A DNA stretch of 64,000 bases, from assembly GCA_030374805.1 (NCBI GenBank), contig JARGSG010000025.1:248001-312000 (forward strand). The letters are read 5' to 3'. Under the pieces are notes generated by a model that had not been told where the DNA came from, made no database searches, and was given only the letters and a program-made list of their open reading frames with translations. Below, piece after piece: positions 22,640 to 33,862 of this stretch; within the stretch, counting starts at the first letter, position 1, and each line of letters opens with the position of its first letter. Source of the stretch: Gracilaria gracilis. Lineage: Eukaryota; Rhodophyta; Florideophyceae; Gracilariales; Gracilariaceae. Made by a program: the position numbers and the translations under genes.

Positions 22640-23680
22640 AGTGTAAAGTGCAGCTCAGTCGTTGACTGAAGTATCCACTGGAAGATTGCGAGCTTCAATC
22701 GACTACGTAACGCTTGGTAACCACAGATTTTTATTGTCTTCGATCTACTATTGGCCATTTGTTATGTCTATCTTCTTGGACATTAAAACTTTTCGTTTCA
22801 AAAGGGTTACCAAGCACCGATCAACGTTGATCAACGCGTTAACGCACACATGTGCGATGGTGATTGGCTACTGCAATGACCCTGTTTCTTGTCCCCGTGA
22901 TTTTGTTAAAGCACAGAAGGTGTAATGTCTCTTTTGAAAAACGCCATTTCTCTTCACTTCGGAGCCCCAGTGTTTCTGAATGGACCTGCAAAATGCAGCA
23001 GCGCAAATTAGAGCATTGGGTGCCCTTTGCACGTTCCAACAGTGGGAAGCGCAAAGGAACGTAGCTCCGTGCGCACCACGACAACAGTTTAAGTATCTCG
23101 CCCTTACTCCTACCTATTACCTTCAAACACTCCAATGGTTGAAATGAAGCATTTCTCGCGTGCTCGAGCGTCAATCCATCTTCCACCACGCCCATATCAA
23201 TCTTTTACTGCACTCTCCGCCACAACGCAACAACTACACGCCGTGACAGATTTAGTACAAATAAGCGAGCCGTTGCTACAATCACGAGCACAACGAAAGT
23301 CCAAAAATAATCTGCAACGTAGTCATCTTTGTATCCCCATCGCCACGTCCTCACAAACAGTCCAAACATCAAACCTCACTTCTTCTGAGCTCTTGCGCCG
23401 CAGTTCACGAAAATAGTTATCTGTTTCAGTCCATTAAAGAACACCTACACCTAAAAAATTTTCCTAGCCCGTTAAAACCTCCGACTTTGAAAAGTTTCTG
23501 TTCCCGGACAAAAAAACGCTATTCGTTTCTATTCTTATTTGCATGACAAGAACACAAAGGACCTCCACAAGATGGCAAAACCGTAGAAGATTAAAGTAAG
23601 TACACGGTCAAAGGACGAACATATCGCACGTTTTATGATACAGGCATTTTATTTGAACAGCAAGGGGAACCAATTTGAAG
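22640..23680. other. Intergenic region between two divergent accessory ORFs
   Basis: No gene supported. Contains the inverted copy of the 14.4-14.6 kb repeat (CTTTTCGTTTCAAAAGGGT at 22789-22807). The rest is AT-rich with no recognised repeat. Confidence 0.5.
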
Positions 23681-24778
23681 ATGTCGTGCGGAGAACAGAG
23701 CGTTTACGGACATTCATTCTGTGTGGACAATGCGGTAAGCAATTGTGTTACTTGGAACATTCTTTTCGAAGTTAAGTCATTGGTACAGATGTTGAATCCA
23801 ACCGACAAGATTCCTGCTGTTCGTTTAATCCGTTCCTTGACGTCTAGGGCAAAAAAAGCTTCCAGTAGTGCTAAACTGAACTTCAGCCTGAAAGCATATG
23901 CTCGACTTTCGGTATTGCTCAGGGACGATATGAGGTGCCGCCATGCACTTTCTAAAGCTTGTGGGGGAGAGCTTACAAAAGACGGATGTGGAGCCCGTGT
24001 GACACGGGATTCTTTTTGGGGTGTAATATCTCATAGGTTCAACGATTCCGCTGTGAACTCAAAGGAAGACTTTACCGGTAGCTTAGAAGATGTTGATTCT
24101 AACTGTCGTCTCCCCTCTAACAGATACGCATCGTCCCCGAAGGAACATTTTTTCGAATCTAAGAGAGAGTTTACCAAAGTGTATGATCGATGGTCGGCGT
24201 CTGGACAGAATGATCCGACTCGTATTATCGCGTTTTTGAAGCTGTCAAGTGCTCGAAACTACACACCCGAAGCAAAGAGAACATTGATGATTTTTCCTGT
24301 TTGCCGAGTTGGTACCCCTTCGGAGGACACCGAGCTACTGCAGATGTCTGCCAAGCTTGTGAAGAATGGAGAAAGAGGTTGCGGGGAAGGCGTTCGTGGC
24401 AAAACCGCACAGCAAAACAGTGAATCGAGAGGACGAAAGCGGCAGAGCTCTGAACTGGAGAGAGGCTTTGAAGAGGTTTCAAAATCGCTTAGTAACTTCA
24501 CTGTCTATATGAATGAGATGCAGAAGGAACAGGTACAGGCCGAGGCACAGGCACAGGGACAGGCACGTAGTGAGAATAACATAAAGGGAGGTTGGACCTA
24601 CGCGAGTGATGGGGTGGAAGAGGGGCTTTTGATGGACCAAATCGCTGCTGACCTCGAACGGATCAAGCGCGTTCGGGAGCTTGGTGAGGAGGAAGTGGTG
24701 GTATTGTTGGAAACCGGGCTTGACCGAAGCAAGAAACGATTGCGCAAATTCCGCGGGGAGGCGGAGAATGCCGACTGA
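23681..24778 (+). CDS. SANT/trihelix-like DNA-binding protein, probably transposon accessory
   Basis: 365 residues from ATG 23681, unbroken. Residues about 70-210 fit an expanded SANT/trihelix-like domain: TRDSFWGVISHRFNDSA (the domain's second Trp region), then YASSPKEHFFESKREFTKVY and RWSASGQNDPTRIIAFLKL. This FxxVYxRWSxSGQxDP pattern is one I associate with lineage-expanded proteins linked to mobile DNA in stramenopiles and red algae. The C-terminal half is a Gln/Ala/Glu-rich coiled coil (about 255-300) and an acidic-basic helix. The gene is divergent from the CxxCGG ORF. It could instead be a stand-alone host regulator. Confidence 0.6.
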   Translation: MSCGEQSVYGHSFCVDNAVSNCVTWNILFEVKSLVQMLNPTDKIPAVRLIRSLTSRAKKASSSAKLNFSLKAYARLSVLLRDDMRCRHALSKACGGELTKDGCGARVTRDSFWGVISHRFNDSAVNSKEDFTGSLEDVDSNCRLPSNRYASSPKEHFFESKREFTKVYDRWSASGQNDPTRIIAFLKLSSARNYTPEAKRTLMIFPVCRVGTPSEDTELLQMSAKLVKNGERGCGEGVRGKTAQQNSESRGRKRQSSELERGFEEVSKSLSNFTVYMNEMQKEQVQAEAQAQGQARSENNIKGGWTYASDGVEEGLLMDQIAADLERIKRVRELGEEEVVVLLETGLDRSKKRLRKFRGEAENAD

Positions 24779-25100
24779 CATCGATATACGCTAACCGGTC
24801 CGTTTTTAATACGCTTCGGCTTTGTCTTGTTTGTAGGCAGAGATTCGTGCATTATACTACTGGTTCTTCTTTGATCGTGGTGGCTTTGAATTCTGCTAGA
24901 GATTAGCCACCGGGTGGTGGTGGGATACGATCAATGTAATGTTTCGTAAACGTTTTCACTCTTTGTTATCGTCTATCATGATCTCTCGTCGTCGTAGCGG
25001 GCATCATTGCGTCACCATATGCATTCTCCATCAACTATGGACCATATATTATTCCATTGACTTCCCCCGAATGGTATTACTGTCTCATAGAAATTCCCCT
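24779..25100. other. Intergenic region, nothing recognised
   Basis: About 320 bases of AT-rich DNA with no ORF or repeat that I can support. Confidence 0.5.
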
Positions 25101-25102
25101 CT

Positions 25103-28100
25103 TCATGTCGCATTCCCCATCAGCTCCTGCTTCACCACCGTCCCCTCACCCATCTCCTTTCCCTTTCCCCACTTCTTCCACAGCATGTGACTCATTCGAG
25201 GCCCTCTTTCCCCTACATAGCTGCGCAGGTCACTCGCAAACCGACCCATCTGGCTCACCAGTTGGTCCTGGAAGTTAAATTGGCGCACAAACATAATAGG
25301 CTCTGTAGATTTTTGTTGAACCTTTACAGCAACACTCTCTCCTTTCTTCGCAATTGAAACCTGTTTCAAGCTCAATGCTCACTATGCGTCCAACGTCTAG
25401 CCATTGAGCTCCATGTTTCAACACTAGAGGCGTTCCAACTCTTAGGATGCCCTCCATCACACCCACACCAACTACGATGGCGTCCTTCTTTTTGTACACG
25501 TGCTCCGGTAGATCTTTCAATCACAGGGAACACCATTTCATCATTCACAGCCTCACGCCTCTTCTTCTTGACCTTTTCCATGTAAGCAGTGAACTGATCG
25601 AAAACGTGATAGACAATGTCCCCCGTGACGATTTGTACGCCAACATGTTCAGCCACTTCGCGAGCCTCCTTCTCTACAGGCACATCAAACCCAAGAATTG
25701 TAGCATACTCTTTCTATTTCTCCAGCATCGTTGAGGCTTTCGTCACATCCCTCTTATGCACTGGACGAATATTAATTCCAGATACGGGAATCTTTGTCGA
25801 TCGAAGATAATCAAGTAACGCTTCAAGTGAACCAAGAAAATAAGCCTGTACACACACTCCAAGTCCCGACTTGTCTACATTAGTTAGAATAGTTATAACG
25901 TTAAACCTCCAATATGGCCCAAATATGGCCGAGATATGCCCAAAATGTGGCCGTTTAGCTCGAAAATTTCAGAGAACGTGTAACTTCGGAAAAAAAGTAC
26001 TTTAGCCAACTGACAGGTGTACACTTCGGCCATATTTAGGCCACATTTGGGCCATATTTCGGCCATATGAAGAAAAATGAAACTTGTTTATCTCCGCTTT
26101 TTAAACGTTCTCACAATTTTTCGAGTTAAACGGCCACATTTCGGCCATATTTCGGCCATATTTCGGCCATAGTCGAGGTTTATAGGGGTTAGGAAGCCCT
26201 TCATCACCTCTCCACGCACACACTCTATCTCCTGTTTATCAGACGGATCTTCTACAACCATTTGCTGTGTACCGGCTACAGCCTTTTCCAAACCGTCTGC
26301 TGAAATCTTGATACCCTGCGCTGCCTTGATCTCCTTGTGATGGAGATACTGTCCCTTCACTCTTATTTCCTTCATGCGATGAGGAGTCAAAAGTGCTCGA
26401 GTCACGGTAACAATAAGACCATCAAGACCAACCATCATAATTGTATCTCTTTCGTGGATTGTCCCTCCTGTGAGAATAATGTCTATGCTCGTGCCGAATC
26501 CTTCTTTGACCTTAACCCTCAATACAGTTGCTTCAAGAACAGAACTGAACATTAGCCTGTCCGTCAACAGTTTCTGTGAGAGCGCCAAAAGAAGCGTGAG
26601 CAGGTCCGGCATACCTTCGCCAGTAATGGGTGACGTAGGTACCAAAGAGACGGTCTTTCGTACCACCTTGTTTTCCCAATACAGCTCGGTGTTGAACCCA
26701 ATCTCCGCAAACTGAAGCTGAGTTTCTTTGACTCTTCGTACGAATTCTTCTTGCACATGACGCAGTTGCTTCTCGCGAGCTGTTCTTGTGAGGCAGTTGT
26801 GCGCCTGAGCCTGCCAATTATACATACGATCAGTTTTGCTCAGTGAAACTATGAAAGGAGTTTTCTCATCTTCAAAAGACCTATACTTTTTCGCGTCTGC
26901 GGCTCCAACCCATGCATGATATCCACGAAAAGGATTGCAATATCACACAATGCAGAACCCCGGGAACGCAGATTGCTGAATGACTCATGTTTAGGTGTAT
27001 CGATAATAAACAGAGACGGCACGTTGTACGTGAGCTTCTTCCCGGCTTCTAGTTTTGTTGCTTCCTTCTTTGCAGCATCAATAGGGAAATATGTAACACC
27101 AATCTGCTGTGTGATGCCTCCTGCTTCGGCGTCTTTAACGTTGGTACGGCGAATTCGATCCAAGATCTTTGGCTTTCCTGTATCTATATGGCCGAGAACT
27201 CAAATTATAGGAGAACGAAGATGTTCCCGTATTCGCGCGGACATCGCAACTGACTTCTCCTTTGCTCGCGTCTTTCGTATAGCCTCGAGTTTCTTCTCCT
27301 CCTCAATCTCCGCCTTCGTCCTTCCTTCATATTCGGAATCATCAGAATTATCCTCGTCGGTTTCTTACTCCTCAGAATCTCCATCAGCTTTTTCCTCCTG
27401 TTCAAGCCCAGAAGAAAACCCCTCCGCTTGACCACTCTTGGTTTTGTGTGCTCTATCTGCTGTCAATCCACCTTCTCCCGTGTCAGGTAGTTCATCCCAA
27501 GCATCAGGAATCACTTCAGGCTGCGGTTGTGGTTGAGGGACCTCCTTCGCTTTCTCAGTTTCAGGGACGTGAAGACGCTCTTTCGTAGTCGCTTGGACTT
27601 CTTCTTCAAAGTGATCCACTCCTGGTTCCTCAGTACCTTTAGGCTTACCTTTTTTTTGTACTGTACACCACTCTCTCAGGTGCTTCCGAACTCTCCTGTG
27701 TCAAAGCAGCCAGAACCAGCCCCATGGCTATCATCTGCTGCCTAATTGGTTCTGCATTTTTTCGTCTTTCTTTCTCCGCCTTAGAAAGCAAATTACCCTC
27801 CTGGTGTTTTCGTTCTCCCTTCACCTTCTCCGCGGCCTTGCCCTTAGCCTTCTCTTTCGCTTTCTTCTTCTCCTCCTCTTCTTTCTGACGTTGCTCTTCA
27901 GCGATTCTACTAACTTCCTTCTCCTCTTGCTTGCGCAACCGCTCTTGTTCAGCGAGCATCTTCTCTTCATGTTCTCGCATCTTACGCACTATGGCACACT
28001 ACTTCTTAGGCTTCTCAGCTTCAGAGGCTTCAAACACACCTTCCCCGGTCCCATCCTCATCATCTTCTGCCTTTGCCGCACTTTTTATCTTCTTCTTCTT

Positions 28101-28875
28101 GGACTTCTTTTTGGCGGCAGGTGCATCCCCCGCTCTTCCCAGTTCCTCCAACAAGACTTCCACTTCCGCATCTGCCTTTGGCCCTGGCTCTTCTTTCGCA
28201 ATTGCTTCGGGTCCTGCTAGTTCAGCCAAGAAAGCGTCGACATCATCCGCAGCGGCAGCTGCGTTGGCTTTACCCTTCTTCTTTTTCTAGCCTGATGGCG
28301 TAGGTGCTCCTTGCTCCTGTTGAGGAGCCTCATTTACTGGTTGTTCCATGCAAGTACCCTCCTTAGGTACGTCGAGTTCGGCTAACAGCGCATCACGTTC
28401 TTCGCTTTCTTTCTTTGCCTTTTTTCTCTTTGGCGAGACGTTCACGTTCTTTCTTCGCCTTATTCTCTTCAGCACCGGTCATCGGACGCCTCGGTTCTAC
28501 TGGCGGCTCGTCTTCTGCGACTTCAGGTGGCTGTGATATATTCTCGACTCGTGGTTCAGGAAGCTCCAAAGCTTTTTGTTCTTCTTCCTATTTTTCTTCT
28601 TCTTTGGAGCGATATCCGCGACGGCAAAATCTTCGTGTTCAAGAGTGGAACTCTCGTCTTCATCGACAATATCAAAGGAAGCAAACGCGTAAGTAGACGA
28701 GGTATCTAATGGTTCTTCTTCTGCTTCTTTCCATGGCTCAGATTCCGCGGCGTTTTTGCTTTTCTGCTTCGTTTTATTCTTCCCAAGAACGAGAGGAATA
28801 TTTTTTGCCTTTTCTTCTACGTCGAGAGCCGAAAACGCAGAGATAGGTGCCGCGTCTTCTACTTCTGGAACACCC
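25103..28875 (-). pseudogene. eIF5B (translation initiation GTPase) pseudogene, near full length
   Basis: All parts of eIF5B are present in order: the Lys/Glu-rich N-terminus with repeated DVDAFLAEL-type motifs (28.2-28.85 kb), the charged KAKEKAKGKAAEK coiled region (27.7-27.95), the GTPase domain (26.6-27.2), domain II, the SGLGVCVQAYFLGSLEALLD block of domain III (about 25.8), and the C-terminal domain (AKKGESVAVKV, 25.3). The frame is broken many times. GTPase motifs have also decayed: the P-loop reads GHIDTGKPK (family GHVDTGKTK), DTPGHESF has become DTPKHESF, and NKIDR has become SKTDR. Switch I ([14 protein letters not shown]) is still intact. An inverted-repeat element interrupts domain II/III at 25.9-26.2 kb. 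This is a dead copy; the working gene must be elsewhere. Breaks are too many and too irregular to be introns. Confidence 0.88.
25905..26180. mobile_element. Inverted-repeat MITE-like insertion with GGCCATAT repeats
   Basis: Sits inside the eIF5B pseudogene. GTGGCCGTTTAGCTCGAAAA (from 25952) is repeated inverted near 26115-26137 with few changes, and both outer arms consist of ATATGGCC/GGCCATAT-type repeats, three exact CGGCCATATTT units on the right. eIF5B coding sequence resumes on both sides, so this is an insertion. No coding capacity; target duplication not determined. Confidence 0.75.
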
Positions 28876-30709
28876 GCGCTGTGGCCTCTTGCAGCAGTAC
28901 TGTTTCAATGATCTCGAAGATCTTCTGATTCATGAAGTAAAGCTTAAACGCCTCTTCAAGTCGTTTACACCATATTTCAGACCACAACACGGCAACCCTC
29001 ACAAGTTCGTTTGCTACCATTTTAGCTTCTTATCTTTTTGATTGAGCTTATTTCCCGCCAGGATCTGAGTAGCTTTACTAGCCCTCTTTTCTTGATGAGA
29101 AGCATGCACTTTCTTCGCTACCGTGAGGGGATATACAGCCACCTGGGGATGCATCGTTTCGATTCGTGATAAAAAAACTCGTACCCCTCGCTGAACTTCA
29201 GGGAATGGCGTGTACAGACGAGCAATTATTGGTGGAACAACTTTAAGCCACATTGTGATATTGGTCTTCTCAAAACCTCTGTCGAACTCAACATAATAAT
29301 CGTCTAAGCCGCCAAAGTTGAACCACAGAGTCAAAACTCTCAAAGAATCTTCATTGGCTGTCCTACCCTTCAAATCGATGGACTTAGAGTAACCTTGTAC
29401 AGCTCCGACAGTGAATCTGTTTTCTTGTTTTCCAATCCTGATGCCATTTCCAAGGTGATAACCAACATCAGGAATTCCCCCTTGCTTTTCAACAAGTGCT
29501 AGAAAAATATTTTCATTCAGAGGGCCCCAGTGATGCCACGCTTTGCTCCATTCAGGACAAATCTTTACAGCATGATCAGCATATATGATTGGATCGGTAA
29601 TGCACGACTCCTCAACTTCTTTCCCGTCAATCATTCGGGACCCCACTTCGAGAGCTTGGAAAATACCTCTCTGGCGGTCACCTGTTTGGCTTCCAGCTCT
29701 TCGGACGGCACACCAAAGAGCATTCCATCTTCAGTAAAGCCGACACCAGCATTCCGCAATTACTCATTCCGACACTGCTCAACGACAGAGTACGCTTCTA
29801 CTCGTCTATTCAGCGCCCATAAAAGCTTCATACACGAAAACGTGATGTCTACGTCTTTAATGGTGACTACTGCCTGCGGGTACCATGAAGCGGAGCCAAA
29901 CAACTGCTGGAATGTATCGGTAGCAAGTACATTTCTTTCCGACCCAACTCGTGCGGCGATTTGGTGTTGATAATATGATTTCAACAATATTCTCAAAGCC
30001 TCCCTTGACATTGGCATGCGCCCGTCCTTGCGAAACGTGGTCGAAAATTCCAACCATTGTTCTTGGTTATATATTGGTTTCATGATCAATGTTCGAATCA
30101 TGAGTAGATGGTACTACCTGTAGCGATCATGTTTGCAACCTCTTAACCTTTGATCCCAAATACCCCGCAACCGTCGTCGTTCAAAAGAGGCCGAGTCGTC
30201 ATCGGGCATACGAAGTAAAGCGATCATTTCTTCGAGCTCCACCAGAATCCGAGCGTCAACAACTCTTTCATACGCTCGAGGGCATCCTTCGCTTACTCTT
30301 GCTGTCAGGTCCAAATCAAGTCGTTTGCGAGCGTTCCTCAAGTAGTACTCGGTGTCGTCAAGCTTGGAGAGATTTGTCCTTTCTTGCTTTACAAGCATCA
30401 TCGTCCTGTAGAAACACCGATGATAGGTGTTAGGCCGCAAATACCCAACCCATTCGTCAAACTCATCCCATCTCTCAATATCGAGAGCAACTGACGCCCC
30501 CTTTCCCTCTAGTGCAAGTTCACAGAGAGCACGAGGACTACTAACACAGGCTTGGCTCGACTCCAGTACAAGTTCATTAAACTTCTGCCATTCTCCAATC
30601 TCGTTTAAACAGCGAAGTCTACGAAGCAAGCTTTCCCATTTTGTCTTCTCAGCGAAAAGAATATTGCCTACTGAACCAAAATCAATGTCAACCTTCTTAT
30701 ACTTAATCA
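28860..30709 (-). pseudogene. TOR kinase FAT-domain pseudogene fragment
   Basis: Translation gives successive pieces of the FAT (helical repeat) region of target-of-rapamycin kinase: LNEIGEWQKF and PRAYERVVDARILVELEEMI (30.1-30.7 kb), IWDQRLRGCKHD, then YADHAVKICPEWSKAWHHWG, DSLRVLTLWFNFGG and HPQVAVYPLTVA (29.0-29.65), and finally NELVRVAVLWSEIW with LEEAFKLYF (about 28.93-29.02). These are in the order of TOR just upstream of the FRB domain. FRB and the kinase domain are absent: the sequence passes directly into the eIF5B pseudogene near 28.87 kb. The upstream side is cut at 30710 by a transposon terminus. Several frame changes and stops separate the pieces. TOR is normally single copy and essential, so this is a duplicated fragment. 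Confidence 0.88.
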
Positions 30710-31018
30710 CGTCGGTGTTCTCGAAATGCTAGTTTAGTATGCTAGATCGCTAGTTGTGAAAACAAAAGTCCAAAAAAACTAGCATTTTTGCAGTTTGCGC
30801 TAGTTGGCAAGGCAAAATATTTTTTTTTGCAAATAACGTTTCCGTTCAGTGCAGTTCAAACATCATCTACTGGTGTTGAAGGCTACTTTGCAGTTCCCCT
30901 GCCACCGCTCGTAACTTTACATTCCCAACACTCGTCAAAGACACTCTAAAAAATTACGACCTTACCACTAGCGCTCCCTCATCCCAACCCTGTATTCGAA
31001 TCCTGATTCCCAGTTTCC

Positions 31019-31929
31019 CTAAATGTCAAGTTGAAGAACTCCAGCGGAACATTCTCTCCATTCTCGTACACCCTCCTAGCCCCAACCGGCTCCCAACCCC
31101 TCCCAACCTCTTCTCTTACTGCTCTTCCACTATGCACTCCGCCGTTCGCACAGCCGCCGCCGCACTACCAAAGCCAACTAGTGGCCGTCTACCCGGCAGC
31201 TGCCGCGGCACACACACTTCGTCATCCTCTTCCACCATCACCCCACCCTTTCGCCTCTTCCTTAGCAGAATTCCCCCAACCTCCCCTCCATTCCCTTCTC
31301 CGCTCCTCCCCCTCACACACCGATATCCACCACGAGAGCCAGGCGTCACCGGTGACTCTTTTTCTCTTCCAGCCTCCCTCCCAACGCCTCCTTCCCTCAC
31401 CAGCTCTTTCACCTCCAACAACAATTGTTACGCCTTCTCCACCTGTCCTACTTGCGCCTTCAACACCTCCATACGTCCTCTCAGCCCCTTATTCTCCTTC
31501 TCAGCTTCACCATCTCCCTCCCAACGCTCCCTACCATCCCAATCACACGCCTTCCAGTCCCCATTCCAGCCAAGTTCATCCTTCTCCGAATCGTCGAAAT
31601 CAAATCCATTTGCACCCCAATCTCCGACACACTCAGCACCACCACTACCATGTCACTCACGATATCAGAAAGCCAGTCGTCCAAATGCTTCTTCAGTTCC
31701 TCTCAAAGCCTTCTCAACCGCTCCTCCATCTCCGCCCCAAACCTCCTCTCCGGTCCCCCATCCCCTCCATCCCCATCATCCCCACCCCCTCTGCATCCCC
31801 ACTTCCCTCCTTCTCCCCCATTCAAACCTTGTCCTCACCCTCCTCCTTCCTTCCCGGTGGCGTCTATGGTACGTCCGTCCGGTGAAGCAGAGCCACTAGC
31901 TCCTCGTCCTCGACGTACCCATTCGACAT
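31019..31929 (-). pseudogene. Element ORF-A, coiled-coil protein, copy 1 (broken)
   Basis: Begins MSNGYVEDEELVALLHRT and ends next to the left terminus. In other copies the protein has a heptad-like region (REN-x-LKGRVEVLEA), the block SVSEIGVPMDLISTIRKRM, a basic RLRKRRKGEV patch, then VPRQLPGRAPLVGFGSAAA and an AVRTAEHILEEQEEKR helix. Copy 1 keeps all of these blocks but in several frames. Three copies in the window agree at protein level more than at silent sites, so it was coding. The long Pro/Ser-rich ORFs on the opposite strand are its shadow. Likely an accessory or DNA-binding protein of the element; no known family recognised. Confidence 0.55.
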
Positions 31930-32411
31930 CGCAGAAATAAACGGTGGTTCACGATAACGGAGATAGATAAGAACAAGAGAGATGAACCCACCAGTTTCAA
32001 CACTCTTCCCCACTCCGCATACCTGTAGCACTGTCTGCCGCACACCCACTTGCGCTGCACGACTATTTGTACCCGATTCATATCCAGTCATATTTCCCGC
32101 CATTCCGCACGATTTCCTTTTTTTCTTAGGAATGCCCACAATTTCCCCCCTTTTGTCCATACCATATCCCATTGAAGCCCCCAATGCACAAACTCTTAAG
32201 TACCAACAGTACCATGGACTCTCACTTTCTATTATTTACTTCACTGCATTCCTTCTCATAAACACACTCTTCGGCTTTACCTCCACTACAATCCTGCTGC
32301 CCATGCCTTTTCATAACTAATCATACAAATCCTGTTGTCCCCTGGAACAATTTTTCCGATGATCACAAGAACAGCCCTTAGCTCTACTTAAATCTCTTCT
32401 CACTCCCTTAC

Positions 32412-33310
32412 ATGTATACAATTTTCTTTTCAAAGCTGCCAACACCGGACAGCTTCCAACAGCCCATACCTTCAAATAAACTCGTCACAATGTCCTGCCA
32501 TCCAATCTCCCTCCCTTCTACAATCATAGCAGCTTTTTTCATAGGTAGAGGGCGTATTCTCACCATGGTTTACAAAAATGGTTCTCTTGAAGATAACTTT
32601 CTCTCCATCGAAGAATTCATTTCTCCAGATTGCCTTCCCCACGGTCCAATCTTCTTCTGTGGCACGAACGACCTTCTCAAAAGAGTAATTATATTTTGCC
32701 TGACACCATGTATAGAAGACTTGGTCTTCATTCAGAATGGTCGCATTGTTCCCATATTTTACCAATACGGATTTGAGCACTGCATACGAGCTGCTCTTTA
32801 CATCGCCGTTACTGCTGTCGGCGCTTCCCCACAGGATGGTATCGTGCCTTTCTCTCCCAATGCTCTAACCACAGCCACCGGAAAAGAGGCTCTTGCAATA
32901 GCTCAAAGCCTCTGGACCGCAGTTCTTAATTGCACTATCGTCGACGAACAAGCCTCTCCCCAGTCTTACTACCAAAGCCAGTTGAGATCTCTTCCTTCAA
33001 TCTCGTCGGTTCTTCGTTTGGATTCGTTACCATGCATCGAGTGGCCACCGAGTACAAAAGCATTGTCTCAACTATTGTTAGGAAGCTTCTAGCGATACCC
33101 ACCTTAAACAGATGACTCTCGTACAATATCCCCGCTACAGTGGAATCCATTCTAGAATACAGCAACACCCTTATCACCTTCCCAGCCCCCTTCTAGGAGT
33201 ATGAATCCAGAAATTCCTACTTTTTTCTCACCTCCGCAGATGAAGAATTAGCCAAAAGGCAGGATCCTATCCCTTTCCACACCAAGCCTGGCACTGTTCT
33301 TGGAAATGAC
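32412..33310 (+). pseudogene. Element ORF-B remnant, copy 1
   Basis: A plus-strand frame, open from ATG 32412 to 33092, whose protein sequence is conserved in copy 2 (56.8-57.6 kb) and partly in inverted copy 3 (59.5-59.65 kb): FLSIEEFISPDCLPHGPIFF and CG-x-NDLL, then FIQNGRIVPI and KEALAIAQS. Differences between copies are mostly conservative, so the frame once coded for protein. Beyond 33092 homologous coding text continues in another frame. I do not recognise the family; a weak resemblance to HisRS-like domains was not convincing. It may be a host gene fragment caught by the element. Confidence 0.4.
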
Positions 33311-33862
33311 ATCCTTTAGTAATTAGAACAAATTTCAAACCTTATATTCCGTGTATATACACAAACTCTCCCCAGCCCATGCACACTAACCCATTTTTGT
33401 CCTTCAATTCTCTTTACGTTACCGTTCAAACAAATCATGTGTTCACATTTCGTGTCAAGCCTCTACCAAGAACACACCCAACAACACAGGCCATATACTA
33501 AAACGACCCATCTTCGTCATCTATTAGCGTCTGTCCTTCTTCTTAATCCCTTTCTTTATTTTTATCATGGCCATCTAACATCTCTTTATTTTCATTTTCG
33601 TGCTCGTCCTCTCCATCATCTATATCTTCCATTCCACTCTCTCCCTTCGTTGTACCCCTCTCTCTTATTCACTACCTTCTATTTCATCACGTCCGCTCAA
33701 TATTAGTTTAACGTGTATCCCGTGCGTATATCGTATTCTAGAGCATACTCGTGCACCATCTACAAAGATACATTAAGCTCATATCATCTATAGCACACTT
33801 GGACAACAATTTTTAGGCAATATATAAATAAAAGAAGTCTCTGGCGCACTACTTCCAGCCTT
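33311..33862. other. AT-rich spacer within the element
   Basis: No gene seen; matches copy 2 at about 57.6-58.15 kb at high identity. Pyrimidine-rich with scattered CATCATCT-like words. Confidence 0.5.

Noticed and set aside
25103-28875. Intron-rich functional eIF5B
   Set aside because: Stops and shifts fall inside conserved blocks, GTPase motifs are mutated, and neighbouring host genes lack introns.
31019-31929. Programmed frameshift in ORF-A, since start-to-stop length leaves the same remainder in all three copies
   Set aside because: The frame changes lie at different places in each copy, so the agreement is chance.
32412-33092. GCN2/HisRS-like domain for ORF-B
   Set aside because: A short likeness (IAQSFWTAGLTC) to the HisRS-like anticodon region was not backed by neighbouring motifs.
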